From: Pyrocephalus nanus
Taxonomy: Eukaryota > Chordata > Aves > Passeriformes > Tyrannidae
DNA length: 64,000 bases
Direction of reading: 5' to 3'
Assembly (NCBI GenBank): GCA_038380795.1
Contig: CM076261.1
Coordinates: forward strand, 13,751,226 to 13,815,225
The notes beneath the pieces are model-generated. The model was given only the letters and a program-made list of their open reading frames with translations, was not told the DNA's origin and made no database searches. The position numbers and the translations under genes are program-made. Shown piece by piece: positions 48,585-60,725 of the stretch; positions within the stretch are counted from its first letter, which is position 1, and each line of letters opens with the position of its first letter.

Positions 48585-48655
48585 ACAAAATCACAGTATC
48601 AAAGAATTGTTAGGGTTGGAAGGGACCTCTGGAGATTGTCTAGTCCAATCAAAAG
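48585..48655 (-). mobile_element. CR1 LINE 3' end remnant, minus strand
   Basis: The plus strand reads 'TCACAAAATCACAGTATCAA' (48583-48602), then 'GGGTTGGAAGGGACCTCTGG' (48613-48632) and 'AGTCCAATC', the reverse complement of a CR1 terminus. Only about 70 bp survive. Confidence 0.8.
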
Positions 48656-50360
48656 TTGGCAATCAGCTGCAAATTATAATCAGGTGAATCTTACTAAAAT
48701 GATTTAGTGCTCCTAGCTGAACTGCAAAGAGCTGTTGGTCAGACTTCAAAATTCTGCCATGCCTTGCCTTGAAGTAAGACAAAAACCTATTTGCTCCCTT
48801 TACAGATTTTTTTCCATCAAGATTGCCTTTGTTTAAAAATAAAAATATCCTGTCTGCCTTTGGAGGAATGTTGATGGAAAGCTCTGATGTGGTGATGTAG
48901 GTTTTAAAATGTCTATTAAGTTCTACCTCAGAATTCTGTAAGCAACACAGGACTTGAGTTTATTGTAAAGATCTGTTCTACTGTATCCTAAAAAGATAAT
49001 GAAATACAAAAAGTCCTAGTGACTGAGAGACGGTGCAGTCTGAAAAGATATTTGTTAAGAAATCAAGTTACTTAATATTCAGTAAGTTTTTACACATGCA
49101 GTCAATCTATTGACTGGTAAAATAGCCTAGCAGCCAACAGGGTTTGATCTAGTCCTTTTCAGCTGCTTCTAAGCCATCCTGTGCCAGAACAGAACTATTG
49201 AAATAAGTGATACATACCTCAAACACATGGTTAGTTACTACTAGCTATCATAATTAGCTTATTTCTTCTTGTTTAATTTCAACTTCAAATTATTAAAATA
49301 TAAGTCACATAACCCTAAATGGTGGGGAAGCCAATATAACTCCAGCATGCCTCTCTTGTTGCTGTTCCACCACATTTCAGTGTCTCAGCTGCAGCGTCTA
49401 CTTCTGGTCCTTGGTACATTCACAAGGTTCAGGCAACTCCTCCACCTTTCAAAGCAGCTCTCTGATGTCCTTGTCAACCAACACTGCCTGCCCTTGAAGA
49501 GCTGTGTATGTTGAAGTCATGCAGCCTTATGACCTTGCCTCTCCTCCTATAGATGATTTGTCATACACAAGTACTGTTATAGTAATGCAAAAATTTTGCA
49601 AAGATTGGATCAAAATTCAGTGATGTCTAAATTGTTCTTTATATGCTATAGGGATTCCCTACACAGGGGAGAAAAATTAATTAGATTGATCAGAAGCTTT
49701 CTATTATTGAAGAGACTACATTAAGTCTCTAATATATTCTCAATATTACATACAAACCTGAGAGATAGTTTGGTACTTCTTTTGGGAGCTTATGTAGAAT
49801 AAATTGTTCTAACAAAATCTATGATTATCAGTGATTCTGCAACCCATCGCCTTAGGATTTAAATTGCATGACTGTTTTCTGCTTGGAAATTTTTCCTTTG
49901 CTTTTATTAATTCACTGGTGATTTTCCTAGTCTGTATGAAATATGAGAAGAGAGGGATAATAACAAAGATAAAATTGGTTATAAAAGTGAGCAAATAAGG
50001 AGAAACATTGTTTGAAAGGCAAGAGATAATTTGAGATATGATCTTGTCCTATTTTACTGTTTATCTGCCTTCCAGTCTTATACTCCTTAAGGGAACACAG
50101 GGCTAAATCAACGTTGATTTCTTTATGTGCTTATTTTTGCCTCAGTTTTGCTGTCAGAAAAAAATAGGAAAGACTATTGAATAAGCATCTTTTTATCATA
50201 ACTTTTCATAGATATACTACTGCCTTGATTGTTTCTTTTCTTCCCCTACAAAGCATACCCAGTTTTTCAAATTATCCACAATTTGCAATTTTCTTTTACA
50301 GTTTTTCCAGATTTCTCCTTTCAGGGATGGTTGTAGTGTGGAAAATTGGACAACTCCTCA
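48656..50360. other. unique stretch, one GC-rich patch
   Basis: No gene recognised. Positions 49333-49550 are more GC-rich than the surroundings and open on the plus strand for 81 codons (49269-49514), with leucine-rich but unrecognised content. Both a decayed retrocopy and chance are possible. Confidence 0.45.
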
Positions 50361-51084
50361 GGAAGGAGGAAGGAAGGAAGGAAGGAAGGAAGGAAGGAAG
50401 GAAGGAAGGAAGGAAGGAAGGAAGGAAGGAAGGAAGAAGGAAGGAAGGAAGGAAGGAAGGAAGGAAGGAAGGAAGGAAGGAAGGAAGGAAGGAAGGAAGG
50501 AAGGAAGGAAGGAAGGAAGGAAGGAAGGAAGGAAGGAAGGAAGGAAGGAAGGAAGGAAGGAAGGAAGGAAGGAAGGAAGGAAGGAAGGAAGGAAGGAAGG
50601 AAGGAAGGAAGGAAGGAAGGAAGGAAGGAAGGAAGGAAGGAAGGAAGGAAGGAAGGAAGGAAGGAAGGAAGGAAGGAAGGAAGGAAGGAAGGAAGGAAGG
50701 AAGGAAGGAAGGAAGGAAGGAAGGAAGGAAGGAAGGAAGGAAGGAAGGAAGGAAGGAAGGAAGGAAGGAAGGAAGGAAGGAAGGAAGGAAGGAAGGAAGG
50801 AAGGAAGGAAGGAAGGAAGGAAGGAAGGAAGGAAGGAAGGAAGGAAGGAAGGAAGGAAGGAAGGAAGGAAGGAAGGAAGGAAGGAAGGAAGGAAGGAAGG
50901 AAGGAAGGAAGGAAGGAAGGAAGGAAGGAAGGAAGGAAGGAAGGAAGGAAGGAAGGAAGGAAGGAAGGAAGGAAGGAAGGAAGGAAGGAAGGAAGGAAGG
51001 AAGGAAGGAAGGAAGGAAGGAAGGAAGGAAGAAGGAAGGAAGGAAGGAAGGAAGGAAGGAAGGAAGGAAGGAAGGAAGGAAGAA
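50361..51084. repeat. (GGAA)n tetranucleotide array, about 724 bp
   Basis: The array is GGAA repeated with only three 1-base-short units: GGA at 50365-50367, GAA at 50436-50438 and GAA at 51031-51033. The core 50439-51030 is 592 bp, exactly 148 uninterrupted units. Every frame on both strands is open, giving artificial EGRK/FLPS-type proteins that must not be annotated. GGAA is the ETS-factor core, and polypurine/polypyrimidine arrays can form triplexes and mutate fast. The true allele length may differ from the assembled one. Confidence 0.98.
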
Positions 51085-52524
51085 TGAGAAGCCCAACTAC
51101 ACACAGTGAGTGTAAGCAAATCTATGATGCGTGACCAATGTTCATCCAAATTTGATTCCAGAGGCCTTGAAATTACATTATAAAGATTGTTGGTGCAATG
51201 TTTTTCATGCGTACATAATTTTGTTATTTACAATCTCGTGCACATTTTTCATCCCCAGCCTTACTATTTGTGTGTGGCTCAAAAGTTCACTGAGGTCAAT
51301 GGAGTCTTTACATAAAATCAGAAGATGATAATTTTATCATAATGCATACACATAGATTACAGGATTTTGTAACTATTAAATATCAAATACGCTATGAATA
51401 TGGATAGTAATCAATTCTATGTCAGATACTGTTTATAAATATACTTGGTAAGAGTGTCATCCATTCAGAGAGTTACGTTTTCTCTAGATTTACACCCATA
51501 GTTCAAACATTCCAATCAAAGTATCTAAGAACGTCCTAACCTACTGACATAAACTGTCAGAATGGATTATTAATTCAAATTTAGGAACTAATCATGCTGA
51601 TGTCATATGTGTCTATGCATGAGAGATCGGATCAAATCCTGCATGTGTAATCCCTACCAACAACAGATGGTTTAGGAGTCTGCAACAAGTCTGACTGGAA
51701 TGATCCCTCTTCATAAGGCAATTCAGCAATAAAATCCAAAATTCAAGAGTGATTTAACCTTTCTAAAAAAAAAAAAAGTTGCAAATAAGTTAACAAATGA
51801 TAACAAACTTTTACCAAAAAAAAAAAAAGTTCAAAGACAGCAGGAGGAAATTGCATCATTTGTAGAGATATTGCAAGATAAAATTTCTAGACTATTCTAG
51901 AAGGACCAACAATAAGAGAAAGAAAATGTTTTATTACCCATGGTTCTTTCACCAATGGTTTTTTTTTTAGGAGGATTGTCAACAAAATACAGTCTGCAAC
52001 AGAGATACTTTGTGATTCTATTTCTGCATGGAGAACAGGAAAAACAATATTATACTTTAGGTCAGCAAAATCAACTTGCATTTTGAATATATAGGACATA
52101 CATGAAATATTCTCCCTTCCATATTTACAAACAACATTATCAGACCATTTTCACCTCTATCTAGGCCATCTCAAAACCACAGATCCTCTGCTAATTTAGA
52201 CTCATATTTTGTGAGTTTCCTTTGGAAGATGTTCTTCTGTTTTTCCATGAAAATCATGATACAAAACATCTCTATCAACAGCAGCTTAGTGATTGTCCAA
52301 AGTTTTCATGAGACATAGCTGGATTTGGAAAGGCAAAAGCAGATGTAGATCTTACTGAACTTAATTTTGTCCTATCCTATCTGTTACATATCCAGAAGTA
52401 AAGAAAACTGAAATGGCGAGGAAAGGAACAATTTGCTGAGAGTTAAAAGATAATACATAACAAGATTGTGAGTAAAACCAAATCCCTTGGGTTTTAGTCT
52501 TATTTTACTGGCAAACCCCCTTTT
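51085..52524. other. AT-rich stretch, no gene seen
   Basis: Nothing recognisable apart from A-runs near 51767-51778 and 51817-51828. Confidence 0.55.
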
Positions 52525-52615
52525 CTGGTGTTTGGTTTGAGTTTTTTTTTGTTATTTTTGGTTGATTGGTTGGTTTTGGTTGGTTTTTTTTTTTTGGTTG
52601 GTTGGTTTGGTTTCA
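52525..52615. repeat. T/G-rich low-complexity tract
   Basis: The reverse-strand counterpart of the A/C tracts: TTGG and GGTT words with long T-runs and almost no A or C. It crosses a spurious 80-codon frame. Confidence 0.8.
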
Positions 52616-54779
52616 TTTCTGTAATCCCTCTACAGTATTCTAGCCGTCATGTTATTCAGAATCTAATTTCTATTAGAATGTCAGTCACCAAAATAAAAGT
52701 ACAATCTTTTTCTTCATGGATTATATATATTAAAAAAAATCTGAAATTAAATATAAGTGGTGTCACATGATCCCCAAATAGTTTAAAACTCAAAAATGTT
52801 GCTTGGCTCAACACACTTGTGCTGTGTTAGGGCTTCTGGACATCTATTCAGAATGTTTTTTGAAAAGAAACAATCTACTTTTCATCAAAGCAGCAGTTGT
52901 CAAATTCAGTGACTTTAGTTGATAAGGAAATAAGTACCTGCATCAAAACAAAAGATTTTTTTCTCTCTTATTAAGAAGGAAAATCCTATTTTTTCTTTCC
53001 TTATGCCATTTTCCTACCTTTTCCTTTCCTCCAAAAAAAGAGAAAATCTCTAGTACCATAGGTCTGAGGTTTGGATTTTATTTGTTTATTTGTTCTCTTT
53101 AAGTCTTTAAATAATTTTCTGTGTTCTCAGTAACCATGGTGTTTGTGGCTTATTCCCTTGTCTTACGTCATTCCTGGCTTTGGCCAGGTATGATGTGGAA
53201 GAGCAAACCTGTCTTGTCTGGTCAGCTGGAGCTGCTGCCTAGGCATCTGCTGAATGCTCTCTTGAAATTGTATTTCTTACTATCCCAAAGCAGAGCCATC
53301 TGGTCCTCACATAACTGAACCTGTGAGATATCTGTAATTTCTAAAGGTATCAAAAGTCTAAAAAATAAGCTAAAATCACAGCTCCTATTCCTACGAATAT
53401 TGTCTCTTCTCACAGCATATTGTACAAAACTAGCGTGTGTTCTCTAAAGCACAGAAACTGTTAAAAGTGATTACTATAACAATGAAGACATATTTATAGT
53501 AACATGTCAGCTGCATGACTTTTTGGTATACCAAAAAATTGCTATAGTTTTTTAATGGTGTGTCATAAATTAAGGAAAGAATTTGGTTTTAGGACATTTC
53601 ATCTATTGGATGGTGTAACAGAACTTCAGAACTTCACAAAAAAAAGTGTGACTGAATCATGACCACCAATCTGAATGATGAGAATGAACAACAACAACAA
53701 AAAAATAGAGTGGTGTTGGATCAGGTCCCATGATTAAGATGTAATATTCATTATTAAAAAAGTTAAAAAATAAGTTATTCAAAAAGCAGAAATAATGATA
53801 GACTTTTAAGTGAACTGTAGAGGTAATAGTAATATAAAATATGACTTACTTATCAGGGTGAAAATAAGCTGTGCCTTTGGAAGCTTCACAGAAAGTCTTT
53901 TGTATGCAGTTAAGCCATTTTGAGACCTATTGATTCGGTGTTCATATAATTTTGAAAATTTTTATAGTGATATAACTGAATACATGATGGGTATTTATCT
54001 TAATTAAATTTTCACTAGCATGGTTGCATTTATGATCAGAAATATCGTTTATTGAAAATGACAATCAGTTTTCATCAGGCTACTTGATATCAAAAATAAC
54101 TGGTGTAGAATTCAAAGATCGTAAATACTTTTAATGCTTGTAATGCTGAGTGTAGAGTTACAAATTTATATTATCCTACTAAACAGAAAAGGCATTTCCA
54201 CAAGTTATCAGGTACAAACTTGAATGACATCTGACAGTCGCAAGAATTTACAGAATTATAAGATTTACAGAATTACAGAATTACAAGAATTATATGCCTT
54301 GCTGTCTTCTGTGAATTGTTTGGAAATGTGCCAATTCTGATGAAAAGATCTGGATAGATGAGGAAAAAACAAAATAAAGTGCCAACAACATCCTTTACCC
54401 ATTGAAAAGCTCAATCAACTTTGTCCTGAACAAGAGAGAAGGCTGGCAAGTGGTGGCTAGGTGTTGGGAGCTGGAAAGTGGAAACAACAAGGTGTTCATT
54501 ACTACAGTGTAAACTCACAAAATTTGCCTTCTTTCAGCTGGACTAAAGTGAAACGCATTTCTATGGGATTCCCTCAGTTACTCCAGATCTCCAGACTTTA
54601 CAGGTTTCTGAGTGTTGCCTACACTTTCTTAACTTATCCACTGCAGTCTTGACTGAAGTGACAGAAAGGTCAGAGCAGCGCTGGTGCACTTGCCCGTGCT
54701 CCCCAGGACCCTTGAAATTTGTTAAACTGGCTAATTGTGATTTCACTCTGTAAAAAAAAACTTCCATGACACTTCACCA
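52616..54779. other. unique stretch, no gene seen
   Basis: No gene is recognised. A short tandem of ACAGAATT-like words lies at 54242-54293. Positions 54430-54720 are less AT-rich but carry no family signature. Confidence 0.5.
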
Positions 54780-54890
54780 ATCATCGGGATCATATATATG
54801 TGTAAGTTGATATAGATATTTAAATATACATATTATATTTATATATGCATATATGTAATATATATTTTTTATATATTACATATCTGAGTG
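54780..54890. repeat. AT-rich tract with 14-bp hairpin
   Basis: Irregular TATA-type repeats. Within it ATATGTAATATATA (54851-54864) is followed by five T and its exact reverse complement (54870-54883), a perfect stem-loop able to extrude as a cruciform. Confidence 0.85.
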
Positions 54891-57800
54891 GGTTTTTCCT
54901 AACAGATCATATTAATCATGCATTATGATAATCCACCTAATTTGAACTGGAATTTGAGTAGTCTGTTTATGATTTTAAGGAAATGGTAACATGCCGTATT
55001 TCAAGAAATCTGATCTTTTATTAACTAATAAGCCCAAATAATAAAGTTGATAAAATTTATAGCTAAAATGAAAAATTGTCTAATATTGAATATTCATAAA
55101 TACTAAAACCAAGGAGTGAATGAGAAGATAGACTTTTTTAGTGTTCTAAATATACAATAATTTTCTCACTCATTATAAATTAAAATAATATGCTAAATTA
55201 TTACACATAATATAGCAATATTACACTATTCTTGGTTTAGAAATTCTAGTACAGTATATTAAAATCTTTTGATATATCTAGTTTAACATGTTCTACTACT
55301 TTATTGTTTCTTTCTCAGTATTCCATAGTTTGGAAATCCAGTCACCATTTCATACACATCAAAACTAGTTTCTATACAGACTTTAAAAAAAATATTTGAA
55401 ATACAATCCACCAACTGTTCAATATCACCACTATAGCTGTAGATATTTGTTTTCCATCTCTTTACCTCACTGAGGAAGATGGATGCTGCTCTGAATCACC
55501 ACCAATATGCCACATAATGGTCCTGAGCCAAAGCCTTCAATAGCTGAAGTCATACCCAGGTCATACTTATCCAATACACCCGAAAGAAAAATTTACGAAA
55601 AGAGAATCCCAGTAATTTTTTTTTTTTTTAATTCTCTCTTGTAAACTAGTAAATTTTTATTTAAATAGTTCCATTTCCCATTTAGGAACTTAAAAAAACC
55701 CCAAAACATGGTGGGGAGGGGGTTTGATGAGGGACTAAGAGATATTATGTTTGGTAAATGATCTCTTCAAGATATTGTATTTTCTTTATAGCCATGCTGG
55801 CCATTTACTATAATTTTATAGTAATGTTCATAGTTTAATGATCATTCTAATAGTAATTTTTCAATTTAGACTCTGCTAGATATGTTTATCCCTTTAGATT
55901 AACTACTAATTATTTCACTGATAGAATTCCAGTTATACTGTCTATGGACACACTATATAAATTAAACTACTCATTGCTCTTGGAAAAAAAACACCCTAAG
56001 TTATTAATGTGTTCATTTCTGAGTCGTTGTTTATTTCCCTTCATTATAAATGATTTATGTGATTCATTAGATTGTGGTAATTATCATTTTAGAGTCATAA
56101 GTTTTCTATTAATGCAAGCTTTGCTGGTGATGAAGTACACTGCTATTTATAAGTCAGGTTTGATAAGTATTAAATGCAGGATAATGCAAATGGTCAAAAT
56201 ATATTTAAAGGGCAGTAAAATGTGTTGTAGAAACACACTTTCTTGACATTACAAAACAACTATATTGTCTCTTAAGAAGACAGAGAATCTCTTGAATCTA
56301 TAACTGTATTACTTCTAGGAAAAAAAAAAAATCCTAAAAAAATAAGAACAGCTATGTTCACACCACATTGTTTTTAGCACAAAGAGATTGCCCAGTCAAG
56401 CATATCAGATTGAAAAGATATTACATAGTGCATTCTTGAACTAACCATTGACCTTATCAGTTATCCACTGTTTCCCCAACATATTCAAACCTTTTTGCTT
56501 CCCCTGCCTTCTGCTTGGCTGTTTAGTTCCAGTCAAGTTCACCTCCAAGCCTACAGTCCAAACTAATTAGCCCACTTCTTTTAGCTGATCTCCCTCCTCA
56601 ATTTTTTTAAAATTTTAGCATACCAATCTAAACCTGTAATTTCTGTACATCTGTGCCTCTACTACCTCTTTTGAATTACAAAGTTGAATCATTTAGTAAT
56701 TGGCACATCATCTAACTCAGTCCTGTATTCCTTTATCAAAGGTTATGATTTGAATTTGCTTCACTGTATTTCCTCTGGTTATTCTGGTTATTAGTATTAC
56801 GCAAAGATGCACAAAAACATTATCCCACCTTAGAAACATTTGGGAAAAAAAAAAAAAAAAGATGAACAGCCAGGAAACAACGTTTATATTCTTCCATATA
56901 GTCAAAAGAGACTAATTTAGTCTTAAAATAGAAAATGTAAAATAGAAATAGAAAATGTACTTTGAATTTGGAATCTAAAATGGAATATTTTCTTCCTTTG
57001 TAAGTATAAGTTTTGTAGCTATAATAGTTTTTGGAGAGTAAAAAGAAAAAATCTTGCTCTTAAAAACTACCTTAAGATACCACAGGGAGATTTTAATGAA
57101 AAGATAATCAAGTAGAAATATTCTTTCTATTGGGATTTCAGAAATATTTATTTATTTATTTATAAAAGATTTTAACTAAAATAAAATAACAACCACAATG
57201 TCTTCTTGCAAGGAAAAGAGATATTTTTATAGCCTAGGAAGTTGTAGTTGAGACATTTTTCAAATTAATGTGAGTCAAACTAATCAGTAGGGAAGTTAAA
57301 TTCTTATAAAGGCAATTTGGCAAAGACTTTACAGCTCTGGCAGCAGGGGAAAGAAAAAGCAATTTTTTGTCTTCCAGTTAATTGCCTTGAGTTACAGTCT
57401 GAGTGCAGCTGACATTTACTGTTTTGCAGACTAGAAATGTGCAATATTTATCATTATTTTTAAGATTTAAAACTATAGTTGACACCAAGTACACTACCTG
57501 AGAGCACACAGAAGCACAAAATACCATAAAACATTCAAAGAAGGTATTCATGTTAGAAACTGTCAGATATAACTATGAAAAAATTTTTAAGATGTCAGAT
57601 GTAAGACAGTCTCAAATGTAGTAGATTTAGGAGTTTGTACCATGCGTATATATTCCTGTGTCTTACTTCTAAAATTGCCCCCTAATTTTGTCTTGGTTTT
57701 TGGAGGGCCTGAGATCTCAGAGCTAAGATGTGCACTGCAGCTCCCACAGTTCCACAAGTCACTAGGTGTCAGGGGAACAGCAGTGTTTCCCATTTACCCT

Positions 57801-58159
57801 ACATGTCATTCAGCTTCTCCTGCAGTGTACTAGGCTGAAGCAAAACTAAACTACTGTGCGTCCTTGATAGATCAGTGAAGTTGTTTGTAATCTGCTTATG
57901 CATATAATACATTTATAAGCATTACTTTAGCTCAGAGGGTATATGGATACAGCAAAATGTAGGAGGAAAGGGTTGTTTGTGGCTATGGCATCTACCTCCC
58001 CAAGTAGCTGGTTAGCATGAAGAAGCCCTGCTTTTCTGGAAATGGATAAACAGCTGTCTAACTATGAGAACTTATGAATTAACTCCTTTGTTGTTTTGCC
58101 TGTAGGTGCAGATTCTCTTCCTTACTTAAACTGTCTTAATATTGCCCCATGGGTAATTA
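54891..58159. other. AT-rich stretch with simple repeats
   Basis: Includes an A-run at 56844-56860 and a short (TTTA)n at 57146-57163. No gene is recognised. A moderately GC-rich patch at 57700-57840 is unassigned. Confidence 0.5.
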
Positions 58160-59117
58160 CGTGCTTTTGTTCTTCTGATGATTTAGATGAGGGCATGGAG
58201 TCCACCACTGATAAATTTGCAGATGACACCAAGCTGGGGGGCGAGGGGTGTGTCAATCAGCTGGAAGGCAGGAGGGCTCTGCAGAAGGACCTGGACAGAC
58301 TGGAGAGTTGGGCTGATTCCAACAGGATGAGGTTCAACAAGGCCAAGTGCCAGGTCCTGCACTTTGGCCACAACAACCCCTGCAGCGCTACAGGCTGGGC
58401 ACAGAGGGGCTGGAGAGCAGCCAGGCAGAAAGGGATCTGGGAGTTTGGATTGATAGGAAGTTGAACATGAGCCAGCAGTGTGCCCAGATGGCCAAGAAGG
58501 CCAATGGCATCCTGGCCTGGATCAGGAAAGGTGTGGCCAGCAGGAGCAGAGAAGTGATCCTTCTCCTGTACCCAGCACTGGTGAGGCCACAGCTGAGTGC
58601 TGTGTCCAGTTCTGGGCCCCTCAGTTCAGAAAGGACATTGAGGTGTTGGAGAAGGTCCAGAGAAGAGCAACCAGGCTGATGAAGGGACTTGAACCCAAGT
58701 CCTATGAGGAGAGACTGAGGGAGCTGGGGTTGTTCAGTCTACAGAAGAGGAGGCTCAGGGGTGACCTCATTGCTCTCTACAACTACCTGAAAGGAGGCTG
58801 TAGCCAGGTGGGGGCTGATGTCTTCTCCCAGGCAACCAGCAGTAAGACAAGAGGGCAAAGTCTTAAGCTCTGCCAGGGGAGGTTTAGGTTGGATATTAGG
58901 AAGAAATTCTTTACAGGGAAGGTAATCAGTCATTGGAATGGGCTGCCCAGGGAAGTGGTAGATTCTCTGTTCCTGGAGGTTTCTAAGATGAGATTGGATG
59001 TGGCACTTAGTGCCATAGTCTAGTAACTTTGGTGGTAGTGGATCAAGGGTTGGACTTGATGGTCTCAGAGGTCCTTTCTCACCCATTTGATTCCATGATT
59101 CTACGATTCTATGATTT
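58160..59117 (+). mobile_element. CR1 LINE, best preserved copy, ORF2 3' half plus tail
   Basis: It is 5'-truncated inside the reverse transcriptase, starting near 'GATGATTTAGATGAGG'. The catalytic motif is intact as F-A-D-D in [10 protein letters not shown] (about 58215-58245), followed by [20 protein letters not shown]. The frame shifts near 58379 and again near 58590; each looks like a single lost base. The three frames continue the same protein through [40 protein letters not shown] and [20 protein letters not shown] to about 59023. The 3' end keeps 'GATTCCATGATTCTACGATT' (59090-59109) and further octamers to about 59117. It is an inactive copy but far less decayed than the others, so probably the youngest CR1 here. 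Confidence 0.95.
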
Positions 59118-59142
59118 TCTTCCCCATTCTGCTGGGGGGAGG

Positions 59143-59175
59143 GAGTGAGTGAGTGAGTGAGTGAGTGAGTGAGTG
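59143..59175. repeat. (GAGT)n microsatellite
   Basis: Eight tandem GAGT units about 25 bp downstream of the CR1 tail, separated from it by a G-run (59134-59139). Confidence 0.95.
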
Positions 59176-59983
59176 ATGCTTAGCTGCCTACAGGGGTTAA
59201 CCTACAATAGCTGTGAATTTCAGTGTCCACATAACTCGATGAATATTGATTAATTTAATACTAATTACTTTAATGGTGGGCCACAGATCACCTTTTTACT
59301 TTTTTTTGATCACTTGGCAGAAAAAAACCACAACAGCAAGACTTAAAAAGTATTATTTGCATAATACAGATTTTATCTTTTTAAGCCTGAATCCAATCTT
59401 CCCGAAGTGAACAAGTAACAGATTGCTTGGTTTGAAGAAGCAAAAGGTGAGAGTTCAAAATTCCTTTTCATGCTTTATCAGTAAGTTTGGAAGGTAAGTC
59501 TATGAGGCAAGGATGTTTTCATTTGATTTAGTGGTTTGTATATGCTTATTATGAACTTCATTTTTAATTAAACATACTATTATCCTGTTGGGAAAGTTGA
59601 GCTTTAATCACACATAAAAGTCACTGAAATAAAGTTCAGGCTTTCACTCTTGATGAGGTAATAACACAGTTTTCTGGTATTTGCATACTTTTGCCATTGA
59701 CCTCCATGAAAATTACAGCAGAAACACAAGAAAAATCTATTCAGAATGATGCAAATAGGAGAAGTTAAGTAGTTTCTACTTAAAGAAAAATTATTTTGAA
59801 TTTAAAAAGAGTTGTGTTTAAAAAAGCCTGTTTTATCATTCTCTGCTGCTCTTACCCAAGGAGACTTTGGGAGTCTTGTTAGATATGAACAAGAATGATC
59901 AAGCTTTTCAAATGAGACCACTCATATTCTAGGGACAGAGGAGGGTGAAAACTAATAAATCTAACATTTACTTTCCTCATTTA
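59176..59983. other. unique stretch between CR1 and LTR
   Basis: AT-rich, with no gene or repeat recognised. Confidence 0.55.
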
Positions 59984-59988
59984 CCTGA
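59984..59988. repeat. target-site duplication, left copy
   Basis: CCTGA directly before the LTR start, repeated exactly at 60721-60725. Confidence 0.85.
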
Positions 59989-60720
59989 TGTAAGGGGTTT
60001 CTTTGGCTGGGTTTTGGTAGAGGTGGGGGGGGCTACAGGAGTGGCTTCTGTTGGAAGCTGCTAGAAGCTTTTCCTGTCTGGTGGAGCCAATGCCAGCTGG
60101 CTCTAGGCCAAGGCCAAGCCAATTAGGAGGGACAGTAAGGCCCCTGTGATAATATATTTAAGAAGAGAAAGTTGTGTTGCTGAAAGAATTACAGCCAGAG
60201 AAGAGCAGAGTGAGAATATATGAACAACAATGCAGACACCAAGGTCAGTGCAGAAGGAGCTGCAGCAGAAGAACTGCTGCCTGAGAGATGGACTCACACC
60301 AGAGAGGTGCATCAAGGACTGTCTCCCATGGGAGGGAACCCACGGGAGCAGGAGAAGGACTCTTCTCCCTGAGCAGTGACAGAAACAACAACTGACCATA
60401 ACCCCCATTCCCTGTCCCCCTGCACCATTGGGGTGGAAGAGGGAGAACATGGAAGGAAGGAGGGGTGGGAAGAAGGTGTTTTTAAGGTTGTTTTATTTGT
60501 CACTATTTGGGTCTGATACTGTTAGTAATAAATTTAGGTAATATCCCTACTTTGAGTCTGTTTTGCCTGTGAAGGTAATCAGCGACTGACCCCTCCCAGT
60601 TGTTATCTCAACTCATGAATCCCCAGACATTTCTTTTCTCTCTTTTGTCCATTTGCAGGGAGAGAGTGAGAGAATGGCTTCTGTGGGTACCTGGTATCCA
60701 GCCAGGGTCAGCCCACTACA
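59989..60720 (+). mobile_element. solo ERVL-like LTR, 732 bp
   Basis: It starts TGTAAGGGG and ends CCCACTACA, with exact CCTGA on both sides. The U3 has a G-run (60026-60033) and a 'GGCCAAGGCCAAGCCAATTA' block (60106-60125), then TATA-like AATATATTTAAGAAG (60151-60165). AATAAA is at 60527-60532 and U5 of about 170 bp runs to the end. It shares blocks with the LTRs at 17300 and 38838, but its central repeat region is much shorter. No internal retroviral sequence is present. Frames inside it are not genes. Confidence 0.9.
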
Positions 60721-60725
60721 CCTGA
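60721..60725. repeat. target-site duplication, right copy
   Basis: CCTGA directly after the LTR end, identical to 59984-59988. Confidence 0.85.

Noticed and set aside
50177..51149. Long open frames of 249-310 codons on both strands
   Set aside because: They are translations of the GGAA array: a tetranucleotide repeat without stop codons stays open in every frame.
58096..59086. Several separate genes suggested by overlapping frames
   Set aside because: They are one frameshifted CR1 reverse-transcriptase remnant plus antisense shadows.
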